From contig NW_005197877.1 in the NCBI RefSeq assembly GCF_000372725.1, positions 563,417 through 627,416 on the forward strand: a stretch of DNA of 64,000 bases. The letters run 5' to 3'. This DNA is from Emiliania huxleyi CCMP1516 (taxonomy: Eukaryota; Haptophyta; Isochrysidales; Noelaerhabdaceae). A program made the position numbers and the translations under genes. Shown here one piece after another: positions 49,084-58,964 of this stretch; position 1 is the first letter of the stretch, and each line of letters begins with the position of its first letter. Under the pieces are notes generated by a model that saw only the letters and a program-made list of their open reading frames with translations, did no database searches and was not told the origin of the DNA.

Positions 49084-50004
49084 GGCTAGTGCCATTTCAC
49101 TCTGACACGCTAATCTTGAAAACGTCTCCAACGGAGCTCCGTGTTGCTTCCAGCGCCCTCCCCCGCGCTCCCTGCGGCCATGGCCGATGATCCTAGTATG
49201 AGAGGTCATCTGGCTACCGCGAGAGCGACCCAACTCGTCGACATCGTCCGATGATTGTGCCTCAAAGTCAGCCTCCGGAGGCTATCGTGGGGTCGAGCCG
49301 GCAGTAGCCGTGACATGTGGTTCCACCACCCCTCGTAGGCTTTGCCTCTGATCGCCACCGTTCCCAGGCTGCCTAATGGGATGGAAAGGAAGGCTCGGCG
49401 AGCGTATAGAAGCTTGCTCGACCTCGTCGTGGCAACCTGCACGGCAGCGCTGGCAGGCGATATGAGCGTCGTGCCACCTGACCCGAGACGGGTCGCAGGC
49501 GTCGTACCGAGCGCGTCGAGACCGTGTCCTGATGTGATCTGCACGGGTGAGTCACGTCGGCGTCAAAGGAGCGACTCGCGACCTGTCAGAGCTTGATCTC
49601 CGATCTCAGCGGCGTCGAGTCATCTCCGGCGCGCGACAAAGGTACATCCACAGGACGCGAGAAAGGCAAGCTTCGAAACCCGACACAGGGTACCGGACAA
49701 GCCCCGCCCCAAAAACCAGAGCCAGCCCAAAAAACAAGAGACAAAGGTCGGTCCGGCCACTGAACCTACACCCTGTGACGCGCTAAGGGGAAACNNNNNN
49801 NNNNNNNNNNNNNNNNNNNNNNNNNNNNNNNNNNNNNNNNNNNNNNNNNNNNNNNNNNNNNNNNNNNNNNNNNNNNNNNNNNNNNNNNNNNNNNGCGGGG
49901 TCGCAGCTGCCTCTGGAAGGCACCGAGATGTACCTTTTTCGCGCAATGGTCAAATTATCAAGGTTTTGTAACGCGAGCTGTGCCACAGTGAAATGGCACT
50001 AGCC
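49084..50004. mobile_element. nonautonomous TIR element, copy B, with candidate TTG target duplication
   Basis: The left end GGCTAGTGCCATTTCACT is matched by the exact complement at the right end (AGTGAAATGGCACTAGCC), and weaker similarity continues inward for about 15 bp. TTG precedes the left end and follows the right end. Inside lie the dispersed sequence shared with 15269-15930 and a foldback arm pair (GGTACATCC near 49640, GAGATGTACC near 49926). No transposase frame is seen. The 100-N gap is inside. 3-bp target duplications are typical of Harbinger and CACTA superfamilies; assignment is open. Confidence 0.75.
49795..49894. other. assembly gap of 100 N
   Basis: Exactly 100 N, a conventional size for an unknown gap. 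It lies between the arms of the foldback, where a hairpin or repeat collapse is likely. Confidence 0.99.
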
Positions 50005-50902
50005 TTGGTTGCATTCTTGCTTGACTCCTGAGCTGTAAAACAGACGCTTGCAATCCGGCTAGGGAGTAGGGTGGGCGTGCTTGTTTAGAGCCCGCGGCGC
50101 AAATTCTTTCTGAAATTGGAATAGTCGGGGCACGGGGGAGGGCTCCCAGCGCCAGGGCTTCGAGGTGTTTCCTCTGGGGGGAGGCGAGGGCCGTATCGCG
50201 TATGGGGGTATCCATGCGGGGGGGAGATGGGGTCCCCCAGCCCGCCGCAGGCGCCGATTCTTTTGGCATTTTTTTCGCGCGATTTTTTACTGTTTCATGG
50301 GAATTCGGCGCGCCTTGCGATACTGTGAGGTGGGTAAAAAAGTGCGCGGGTTTGTTACTTTGTTTCTTCTGCTTGTGTCCGGCTCCTTTAGCCTTTGTTC
50401 ATGGCACATGGCTTGCGCCGAAATAAAGAGCGAGTATAATGTGGCGGTCAAAGAGGAAAAAGCTGAGATATGCCATTCATTCGTTTTTTTACGCAGTATA
50501 CATAAGGTAAGGTAAGGTAAATTTCTCCACACACACAAAGAGTGGTGGGGCAAGGGGGGGGGGCGCGGACCCTCGCATCTACAACATATGTCGGTGTGTA
50601 TCTCATTATCCTGGGGACAATGCGACAAACCCAAACGTACTGGCGCAACATCGCGCACCGAATCTCATGCAATCGCGTTGTCTCGCAGACGGACATGCCC
50701 TGGACGAACAATAATTAGTCGACACTAGACCACCCAAAGGCGAGGGTGGGAGAAGGCCGCCGCGCCAGCGCATCTCGCCGGCGCGACCTCAGCAGCAGAC
50801 GGGAGAGAGAGAGGGGGGGAGAGGGGTGCCTGTGGAGCGGGCGCACTTAAGCGCCGCGCCATGTGGCGGAAACAAAGGGACTCGGTCGGGAGTGTCCTCT
50901 TG
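50005..50902. other. intergenic, no gene recognised
   Basis: Features seen are a GTAAGGTAAGGTAA triplet repeat at 50508-50521, a G run of about 9 near 50555 and moderate AT content. Short frames only. The 3' end of the thioredoxin-like gene is at its right edge. Confidence 0.4.
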
Positions 50903-51412
50903 TCAAGCGGCCCACGCGTCGCAGCTGTCGGCGAGCGCCTCAACGTGCGAGCGGAACGCCGGCCACTCCGCAAGGGCGAGCCCGGCTCTCGTCTCGAGGA
51001 TGGCGCCGCTTGCATCCAGGACAAGGAAGGTTGGCACCGCGGTGATCTCGTGGTACTGGAACGCCTCGGCCGTCGCCTTGCTGCTTTCGAGCGAGAAGAA
51101 CCGGACGTCGCGCCGCGCAGCCGCGAGCCGTCGCGTGCGAGGCAGCAGAGCCCTGCACGCGGCGCACTGCTTGCTGCCAAAGAGGACAACGGAGATACCG
51201 CCCTCACAGGCCGAGGCAGTCACCGCGGCGCGCAGCTCTGCTGGCGATGGGATCTGCTGGACCTGCATCGCGAGGAGCGACGAGCGGAGCGGCGGCCGCA
51301 GTGGCGGCGGCGTGTTGAAGGCGGCAGAGCCGCCGAGGAGCAGTAATAGCGTCATGGTTGGCGTGCCCCAGTTGCGAAGGCCTGCCACGGCTGGACGAGT
51401 GGCCGACGGCAT
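50903..51412 (-). CDS. thioredoxin-like protein with plastid-type presequence
   Basis: An intronless frame of 169 residues. The thioredoxin fold is indicated by GISVVLFGSKQCAACRALLP (active site CAAC, Cys83 and Cys86), VRFFSLESSKATAEAFQYHE and the cis-Pro in ITAVPTFLVLDASG. The N-terminus has a hydrophobic segment (MTLLLLLGGSAAF) ending in SAAF, followed by a basic, Pro/Ser-rich stretch. That matches the bipartite plastid presequence of algae with secondary plastids, with Phe after the signal-peptide cleavage. CAAC is not the standard CGPC, so the redox partner is unknown. The Met at 51355 could be the functional start. Confidence 0.72.
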   Translation of the reverse strand: MPSATRPAVAGLRNWGTPTMTLLLLLGGSAAFNTPPPLRPPLRSSLLAMQVQQIPSPAELRAAVTASACEGGISVVLFGSKQCAACRALLPRTRRLAAARRDVRFFSLESSKATAEAFQYHEITAVPTFLVLDASGAILETRAGLALAEWPAFRSHVEALADSCDAWAA

Positions 51413-51564
51413 GCAAGTCGCTCTCCTTGAGTATCGCTTTTGGACGAATCCAGACGTGACACAGAAAAGAATTTACACAACGACTCTCTCTCGCAGCACA
51501 CAGGCTCGACACAGGTGCGAACTGGCGCGTGCTAGTACTATCACCGGCACACCACCGGAGCCGC

Positions 51565-52006
51565 CTAAGCGACTCCGTTAAGAACGGCAATGCACTTAGC
51601 ACCGTGCACAATGCCGCTGTCCCCGCACGCTAGCTCGTTCACCGTCTGCCACGCCACGGCGGTGTGGAGAACGACAGACAAGCGCTGCATCTGCAGCCCG
51701 TGCCAGTTCTTGGTGGTCCATGTGACCTCATCGAGGTGCTGAGCGTGCGAAAGTTTGTTACTCAGCTGGTCCGCCGCCTGCCGAAGAATTTTGCACAGAA
51801 AAGAATTTTAGAAGTTGTACTAACACCGCAGTGCTGAACACCACCCGCTCAAGTCGAGTACATGTGATCGACTTTGTGGCCTTCCACGGAGAGAGATTCC
51901 GAGCGACGGATGGTAGCGCTGTGTTCGCAGTGTCGAGTAGCACGGGCATTCCAGTGGGTGGGCAAGGGGCTTCAGTGCAGCTGCTCGGTGGGCCTGGCTG
52001 GTGCAC
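51565..52006 (-). CDS. possible two-exon gene, unknown
   Basis: The 3' part is convincing by composition: after a CGGCAG acceptor near 51785 it reads ADQLSNKLSHAQHLDEVTWT, NWHGLQMQRLSVVLHTAVAW and QTVNELACGDSGIVHGAKCI to a stop at 51565. Upstream, MHQPGPPSSCTEAPCPP...ATKSITCTRLERVVFSTA (from 52006) could join through a GTGTTAGT donor near 51827. No family is recognised. On the opposite strand a TACTAAC just before ACCGCAG at 51819-51829 offers a competing interpretation. Confidence 0.3.
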
Positions 52007-52161
52007 GTGGGTTCGACGGCGAGGCCTTTGGCATGCTTGGGCCGTGTACCCAGAATATCGTGTATCAGGGCTTCCGAGGTGAACCTCGAAGAATTATTTA
52101 TGCTGCCAGTGGCAGTGCGCGCCAGTCCCGTGCCCAGTGTCGTGCTCGTGGAGCACTTGGT

Positions 52162-52183
52162 CTTGGAGCACTTGGAGTGCAGT
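52162..52183 (+). repeat. dispersed repeat with CTTGGAGCACTTGGAGTGCA, copy 1
   Basis: It is repeated at 60553-60574. In both places CCAGGGCCGGGGAGC follows about 20-25 bp downstream, so a unit of about 60 bp is shared. The first part is itself a near-duplication. Confidence 0.8.
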
Positions 52184-52312
52184 CATCAATCAACCTCACA
52201 TCCAGGGCCGGGGAGCGTGGGAGGGAGTTTTTTGCATCCCCAGAACGCACTTCTCGATTGATGATTATTGATTGACTTCTCGTGGCGGGCGCCTATTCGC
52301 TTTCTTTTTTTG

Positions 52313-52339
52313 AGCTTAGCCTTCGATGTTATGAAAACA
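52313..52339 (+). repeat. 27-bp dispersed repeat, copy 2
   Basis: Identical to 40988-41014 and again preceded by a T run. Confidence 0.9.
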
Positions 52340-52597
52340 CGCAAGGCGGACATGGCATATCGCTCTCGGGCTCACAGACATCCCTCACACCCGCCGCCCC
52401 CGCGCGCGCCCCACCCCGGCCGGGAGAAAGGGGAGTGACAGTTTGGGATGGCAACAGCCCGAGTATGTTGAGTCCTGGCTCAACAACGCAGAGAACAAGA
52501 GGGGGTGGTCCGGCTCACAAGTCCGGCTCACGCGCCTCGAGCTGACCCTCTACCGCACTGATCACTTCCGCCCCCTCGCTCCCAACCCATCCACCCC

Positions 52598-52740
52598 GCC
52601 CCGGGCCGCGCCGCGCGATCTCGGGCGATCTCGCGCTATCTCGGGCGATCTCGGGGCCGCGCCGCGCTATCTCGGGCGATCTCGCGCTATCTCGGGCGAT
52701 CTCGGGGCCGCGCCGCGCTATCTCGGGCGATCTCGGAGCG
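52598..52740 (+). repeat. three-copy repeat GGGCCGCGCCGCGC plus GCGATCTCGG satellite
   Basis: GGCCGCGCCGCGC starts at about 52603, 52651 and 52707, each followed by TATCTCGGGCGATCTCG units. Layout and GATCTC motif match the intron ladders elsewhere in the window. Confidence 0.8.
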
Positions 52741-53098
52741 TCGCTCGCGCGGCGTCACACCTGCTCAAAAAGGAAGGAGGTTGGAGGCAGGAGGTCACGC
52801 CCCATCCAGAGCGCCGTCGTCGCCGGGTTTTTGGCCCCCGGGTCGTCGCCCGACGGTTGCTGCGCGGGGCAGCAGACCATCGGACGGCGCGACGACGCCC
52901 CGTCCGGCACGCTCCCCCTCCACCCGGCTATTGCCGCACGAGCGCCCTCAGCGGCGGAATTTTTCCCTCGCGCTTCCTTGGGCCCCCGGCAACGCCGACG
53001 GACTTCCCGTCCCCCCACCTGCGCCGCAATCACCGCCGTGATTGTCGGCGCTGCGCCCCTTGGCGCTTGTGCATGTCCCGCGTGCCCGCCCGCCAAGG

Positions 53099-53174
53099 CT
53101 GGTGCCAAGGCCAACTCAACTGCCAAGGCTGGTGCCAGGGCCAAATCAACTGCCTGGCTGGTGCCAAGGCTCAA
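53099..53174 (+). repeat. tandem GGCTGGTGCCAAGGCC repeat
   Basis: Two and a half copies of a unit of about 30 bp (GGCTGGTGCCAAGGCCAACT / CAACTGCCAA). Confidence 0.75.
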
Positions 53175-53175
53175 A

Positions 53176-53360
53176 GGCTCTCCTCTCTCTCTCTCCTCCC
53201 TCCCTCCCTCCCTCCCTCCCTCCCTCTCACCCCCCCCTCTCTTCTCTCCTCTCCCCCTCCTCCTCTCTCCTCTCTCCTCCTCTCTCCTCTCCTCTCCTCT
53301 CCTCTTCTCATCCTCTCCCCTCTCCTCCTCTCCTCTCTCCCCCCCTCTCCCCCAGCAGCT
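53176..53360 (+). repeat. polypyrimidine tract (C/T-only)
   Basis: About 185 bp almost without purines, including CCTCCCTCCCTCCCTCC and many CTCTCCTC units. Such tracts can form triplex (H-) DNA. Confidence 0.9.
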
Positions 53361-53957
53361 TCCTCGAGGTCGAACAGGTAGATCCTCCCTGATCGCTAAG
53401 CTACCACAGGGGAAGTAGACGTCGTCCGCCGCCGCCTCCGCCGCCCGCGTGCCTCCGCCCCGCTCAGCAAAAAATCAGCATTATATCAGGAGGTGCCAAA
53501 GCCGCAGCATCTCCATGAGGTGAGCGTCGTGCGTTTTGCCGCCGCGTGCCGCCGCTGCGCCGACTGGCTCCCGGTTCGAATCGCCCTTCGCGGAGCGAAC
53601 GCGGCGAACGAGCGCACGTCGCGCGCGTGTGCGCCTGCGACAAGACGAGACGAGAGGAGAAGTAGACGGTTGTTGTTTTTGCTGCCGCGGCCGCGCCGCG
53701 AGCTCGCGTCTGTTTTGGCGCCGACGACGCGACGCGCCCCGCTGCGTGAGATGGCGCCGCCGCGGAGTCGGCGCCGCGTTCAACCGCGCGCCAGCGGCGA
53801 GCGGCGCAGCGCGGCCACCATGCGGCGCGACGTGCCCGCCGAAGGTTTTTTTTTTTGCTTTTTGGACTTTTTGGCGCAAGGCGCCGGCGAGGCCTGAGCA
53901 GTCAGTAACAGTGACACACGCGCAAAGGCCTGAGCAGCGAGCCCCAGCGCCCGATCC

Positions 53958-56634
53958 ATGTGCGCCTCGACGACCAAAGAAGCCGGCTCGACGTGGCGCA
54001 AGGTCGGCTCTGTCACCGTGCCTGGGGCCGAGCTGCACAGCTACGTCTCCTCGGCGACCGGGCTGCGCGCGCTGCTCGCAAAGACGGACGAGCCGCTCTG
54101 CTCCATGCACATGGCCATCGCGACTGAGGCGGACACAAACGAGTGGTCGCACAAGGACGACGGCCTGCCGCACGTGCTCGAGCACGAGACCTTCCTCGGC
54201 TCCGAGCAGTACCCGTTCAAGGGCCTTTTAGACAAGCTCGCCAACCGCTCGCTCGCCGACGGAACCAACGCGTGGACGGCGACGGACCACACGTGCTACA
54301 CGCTGACGACGGCCGGGCACCGCGGGCTCCTCAACATGCTCCCGATCTACGCCGACCACGTCTTTTATCCGACGCTGACGCAGGCGGGCTTCACGACGGA
54401 GATCCACCACGTCACCGCCGAGGGCGAGGACAAGGGCGTGGTCTACTGCGAGATGCAGGGGCGCGAGAACGACTCCTCGAGCCTGATCGACCGCGCGGTG
54501 ATGGACCTGCTCTACCCGACGGGAGGGTACTCGGCGGAGACGGGAGGCAAGATGGCGAATATCCGCCGGCTGACCAACGAGCAGGTGGCTCGCTACCACG
54601 CCGAGAATTACCGGCCAGACAACACGCTGCTGGTCGTGTCTGGCCTGGTGGAGGAGGCGGACTTCCTCTCCGCGCTGTCTGCGCTGGAGCAGAGAGTGGT
54701 CAGCAAGCAGGCGCAGGCAGCAGTGGGCGTGGCGCCGCCCCGCCGGCCATGGTCCAGCCCGGTCTGCTCGATGGCGGCCTTGGGCGTCGATGGGATTGTG
54801 GTTTGCTCGGCGCCGCCATCTTCGACGGAGCTGGAGGTCAAGGGGGCGGCGCGAACCATCTCCTTCCCGACGGAAGACGAGTCTGTGGGGACCGTGTCCA
54901 TGGCGTGGCGCGGCCCCGCGTACAGCGACGCGGCGACGTGGCAGAAGCTGGCCTTGCTGCACAACTACCTCACCGACTCGGCGGCCAGCCCGCTCGCCAA
55001 GGCCTTCGTGGAGTGCGCCTCGCCGCTGTGCGGCGACGTGAGCGCCACGCACGAGGTGTTTGTGGAGGGGTACCACCAGCTCTGGTTCGAAGACGCTGAG
55101 GTGGAGACCATCGACCAGATCGCTCCCTCGCTCTTCCGGCACCTCGTCGCCGCCAGAGACGACTTCTCGATGGAGCGGATGGGGCTGTGCATTCGGCGCA
55201 TGCGGCGCACGCACCTCTCGTCTGTCGAGAGGCACCCTACCGACACGCTAATCGACGGGCTGACGCGGCACTTCCTGTACTACCCGACGGAGGACGACCA
55301 AGCGGCAGGCGGCCTCGCCGAGTGCTGCGACCCGCTAGCGCAGCTCCCCTCTCTCGAGGCGATGAGCCGCGCCGACTGGCAGGCCCTCCTCAGCCTCTGG
55401 TACCTCGACCGCCCCTGTGCGGCCGTGGTGGGGCGGCCGTCGGCCGCCCTCGTCAAGGAGATCGCCGAGAGCGAGGCGGCGCGCGTGCAGAAGCAGAGGG
55501 AGTCGCTCGGCTCGGCCAGGCTCGAGGAGCTCGGCGCCGCTCTCGACGCCGCAGTCGCCGCCAATGGAAAGGAGATCCCGACCGAGCTGCTGACGCGCGT
55601 GTCCATCCCAAGCAAGAGCGACGTCCGCTCCATCCCGATCGTCTCTGTGCGCGGCGGAGGAGAGACGCCGTTTGCAGTCGTGCCAGGGTCCGGCGAGGGC
55701 ATGGACGCCAGCCTCACGGCGAAGCTGCTCTCGCGGCTTCCGGCGCCGGCGAGCGGCGCTCCGCTGCCGTACTGGCTGCAGGCGACGCTGGTCGACTCGC
55801 CCTTTCTCAGCGTCAAGGTTGCCCTCGACACAAGCGACGTGCCCGCGAGCTTGCGGCCGTACCTCCCGCTGCTGCTCGAGCTCTGGTTCAAGGCGCCAGC
55901 AAGGCTCGAGGACGGCTCACGGCTCAGCAAGGACGCCTTTGTCGCGGCCCTGGAAGACGACACCGTCTCCTACTCCGCCAGCTTCGGCGTCGGCGGCAAG
56001 GTGCCTCAGCTGATCTCCGCCTCGATCAAGCTCGAGCTCGACTCGGGCGCCGCCGACGCCACCCTCTCCAAGGGCCTAAGCTGGATGCGGCGCGCCATGT
56101 ACCTGACCCGCTACACCACGTCCAACGTCAAGATGACCGCGAAGCGGCTGCTGAGCGGCATTCCGGGCACGTACCGCGACGGCGACGAGATGAAGTCGCA
56201 CGTGTACGCATGCCTCGCGCTCGACCGCGGCCGCTCCAACGGTGCCGCCGCCTCTCCAATGGTGCAGCAGCCCTTCCTGCAGACCCTCCTCGCGAGGCTG
56301 GCGACACGAGACGGGTACCGCCACGTGCTCGAGATGACAGCCTCCTGAGACGAATGATTGATTAATTTGCCATGACTAATCAGGTCGCGCCACGTGCTCG
56401 AGATGCTGCACTCGCTGCGCGCGCACCTCGTCGCGCCGACGCGGATGCAACTCCTTTTGGCTGGCCGGCTGACGGAGCTGTCGCAGCCGTACGAGGCCGT
56501 CGTCGGCGCGGTGACGCCGCCGGAGGCGCTGCCGGAGGCCGAGGAGGAGGAGGAGGAGGAGGAGGAGGAGGAGGAGGGCGAAGGCGAGGGGGAGGAGGAG
56601 GAGGAGGAGGAGGAGGGCGAGGGCGGCGAGGGCA

Positions 56635-56711
<77 letters not shown>

Positions 56712-57557
56712 AGGTCGCCCCTCGCCATAAAGCAGGCGGCGGGCCCTCGGCTGGAGAGCCTGCCTCTCGAGGCTGCCGCCGCCGCCGAGGCGGTGCAGCC
56801 TTCGCCGGGCCCGGCTCGCCTGCTCACGGGAGTACGCTCAGTGCACGTCCAGCTGGAGCGGCCGCTGCTGGGCGGGGCGGTCGTCGCCCTGTCGGCCATC
56901 GAGAACGCGTACGTCCTCCTCTCGGCGCGCGGAGTCGGCCCACACCACCCGGACGTCGCCGCGCTGCGCGTGGCCATCGAGCACCTCACGGCGCTAGAGG
57001 GCGACTTTTGGGTGCGGCTGCGCGGCGCCGGCCTGACGTACGGAGCCTCTCTATACAACCTTCCGGAGAGCGAGCGGCTGCAGCTCACGCTCTACCGCTG
57101 CGGCGACGCGCTGGCGGCCTACTCCGCCTCGAAGGAGATCATTGCCGAGTACGCGTCCGGGGCGGCGACGCTGTCGCAGGTCGACCTCGAGGGCGCAAAG
57201 TCGTCGCTCACGTACAACCTGATCTCCAGCACGTCGAACAAGCCGGCGGCGGTCAGCGCGCAGTGGGCCGCGGGTTACACGGGCGTGCAGGCGGACTACA
57301 CCGGCTGGCTGCTCTCGAAAGTGGAGGAGGTGACCGCCGCCGACGCCCTCCGCGCCCTCTCGGCCCACCTCACCCCGCTCTTCGAGGCGTCTGCCGTCCT
57401 CGTCGTCTCGTCGCCGGCCGGCAAGGCGAAGGAGCTCGCAGACTCGCTCGGGGAGGTGCACGGGAACTCCGAGCCGCTCCCCGTGCTGGCGGAGGACGAG
57501 CTCTCTTCGAAGCTCTGTGGCGGCGACGCTGCGGATATCTCGCCGCCGCCGGCGTAA
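53958..57557 (+). CDS. M16C-type zinc metalloprotease, two exons
   Basis: Exons 53958-56314 and 56384-57557 join in frame to 1176 residues. The inverted zinc motif HVLEH (residues 72-76) with LGSEQYPFKGLLDKLANRSL and DGTNAWTATDHTCYTLTTAG is the signature of the M16C group containing yeast YOL098C and worm C05D11.1; a downstream Glu in GVVYCEMQGREND is the likely third zinc ligand. These proteases form a clamshell and degrade short peptides. No mitochondrial presequence is seen. The second half carries an insertion of Glu-rich then (Gly-Gly-Glu)n sequence at about 56537-56712 absent from typical relatives. The intron is GT-AG and lies between duplications of CGCCACGTGCTCGAGATG (about 56319 and 56389). 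Confidence 0.92.
56537..56712 (+). repeat. GAG and GGCGAG codon repeat inside the protease
   Basis: GAGGAGGAG runs followed by about ten GGCGAGG units translate to Glu-rich and GGE repeats, in frame. Confidence 0.9.
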
Positions 57558-57677
57558 AGACTCGCGGCATCGCTGAGCTGTTTCTAGTGCGCAACGGCAA
57601 CCTGTCGATCCGGCCACCACTCGGCGGGCCAGCTTTCTGACCAAAATGGTGTCGCCCGCGGGGGACCCGTTATAGGG
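57558..57677. other. 3' end of the protease gene
   Basis: Short noncoding spacer with AATGGTGTCGCCCGCGGGGG; no separate feature. Confidence 0.4.
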
Positions 57678-58211
57678 TTATAGCAATGTGTGGCCCGGCG
57701 CAGCACAAATGAATAAAAAATACGTACGCTCCATCATGCGGGTCGCCACCGGCCGCACCGGGACCGGGGCGCGCTTCACTTTCAGGCACCAGGCCGGGGG
57801 AGACGAAACCAAAGAGGTCGCGGGTCTGATTTCGCTGCACTCACTGCGGACCACGGTGTCTCCCTTGCAGACGAAGATTGAACTGAGCTTTCGGCCGGCT
57901 TCGCGATCTGCGTGAATACTAGCTCGATCAGCCGCCATCGCAACCGCCATCGCAAACTCCTCCCCCCCCTCCGCCGCCAACACCGCCGCTGCCACCGCCG
58001 CTGCCACCGCCGCTGCCACCGCCGCTGCCACCGCCGCTGCCACCGCCGCTGCCACCGCCGCTGCCACCGCCGCTGCCACCGCCGCTGCCACCGCCGCTGC
58101 CACCTCCGCTGCCACCGCAACCGCCGCCGCCGCCGCCGCCGCCGCTAGCGCCGATACCACTACCGCCGTTTCCACCCCCGTTTCCACCCCCGTTTCCACC
58201 CCCGTTTCCAC
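57678..58211 (-). CDS. doubtful open frame with repetitive N-terminus
   Basis: The C-terminal 85 residues (REAGRKLSSIFVCKGDTVVR, PAWCLKVKRAPVPVRPVATR) have normal protein composition. The N-terminal half is Ala/Val-rich and derives from the GCTGCCACCGCC satellite. No family is recognised. It may be only the terminal exon of a gene whose upstream exon lies beyond the repeat. Confidence 0.25.
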   Translation of the reverse strand: METGVETGVETGVETAVVVSALAAAAAAAAVAVAAEVAAAVAAAVAAAVAAAVAAAVAAAVAAAVAAAVAAAVAAAVLAAEGGEEFAMAVAMAADRASIHADREAGRKLSSIFVCKGDTVVRSECSEIRPATSLVSSPPAWCLKVKRAPVPVRPVATRMMERTYFLFICAAPGHTLL

Positions 58212-58310
58212 CCCGTTTCCACCCCCGTTTCCACCCCCGTTTCCACCACCGTTTCCACCACCGTTTCCACCACCGTTTCCACCACCGTTTCCACCACCGT
58301 CGCCACCGCC
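57980..58310 (+). repeat. two adjacent 12-bp minisatellites
   Basis: About nine units of GCTGCCACCGCC (57980-58095) are followed by about twelve units of CCGTTTCCACCA/C (58163-58300). Both have a 12-bp period but unrelated sequence. Confidence 0.9.
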
Positions 58311-58964
58311 ACTACGGGTCCCTTTTCTCCATTAAGCTAAAAGTAGTCTACGTACACGGAAGAATTTTAATGCGCCCTCCATGGTGCTAATGGACCCCCT
58401 TCCTCTCCCTCACCACCGTCACCGTCACCATCCCCGTCGCTACCGCCCTCCATGCCCGCCGCCCTTTGTTTCACACTCGTCTCTGCCATGTCCGCCGTCG
58501 CCGCCGTCCTGTCTGCTGCGCTCTGTGCTCCGTGGTACAGTCGCTTATTGTTGTTCAGGATTAGCTCACGCACCAGGACAGCCACCGCCCACCCTCCTGC
58601 TCGTTATTTTGGCTTGCCGATATGCATCCAAAGTTCCACGCTAGCTCCTCCTTCGTCACGTCTATCCCATCGGGAGGACGACCCCGGCTAGTCGCCGACC
58701 ACACCCACAAAGAACCCTGCACAAAGATCGCAAGGGCGGGGGCCTGTTCCTTTTTACCCATCTCACAGTAGAGAGGTGTCCGTTTTTATTTATTTATTTA
58801 TTTACCTCACATCAGTCTGAGTCAACACAGAGACGGAGAGTCTGTGACAGCGATGCGCAACAAACGAGGGCGCAACGGCCGCCGCATCTCGTCTCGAAAA
58901 CACGCAGACGGTTCCATGTCCAGATTCGCGTATTCACTGGCTTCATGGCGGAGTGTCCATGTCC
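58311..58964. other. intergenic, no gene seen
   Basis: A TTTATTTATTTATTTA stretch lies at 58785-58803, probably in the 3' region of the minus-strand MRNIP gene. Other frames lack domains. Confidence 0.45.

Larger units (their letters stand above)
52443..53381 (+). other. uncertain coding region interrupted by a repeat
   Basis: On the plus strand QQPEYVESWLNNAENKRGWS and VRLTRLELTLYRTDHFRPLA (to about 52590) look like coding sequence. On the minus strand a frame at 53174-52755 contains RRPMVCCPAQQPSGDDPGAK and TTALWMGRDLLPPTSFLFEQ followed by AG|GTGTGA, which looks like an exon with a donor. The two may belong to different genes. The plus-strand frame of 312 codons ends in Pro/Ser/Leu low complexity and is not credible as a whole. 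Confidence 0.3.

Noticed and set aside
51819..51829. Perfect TACTAAC branch site before ACCGCAG on the plus strand
   Set aside because: No convincing plus-strand exon follows, and the opposite strand has better coding composition; kept only as an alternative in the feature note.
53560..53600. tRNA-like GGTTCGAATC
   Set aside because: The flanking bases do not form a T stem; no acceptor stem was found.
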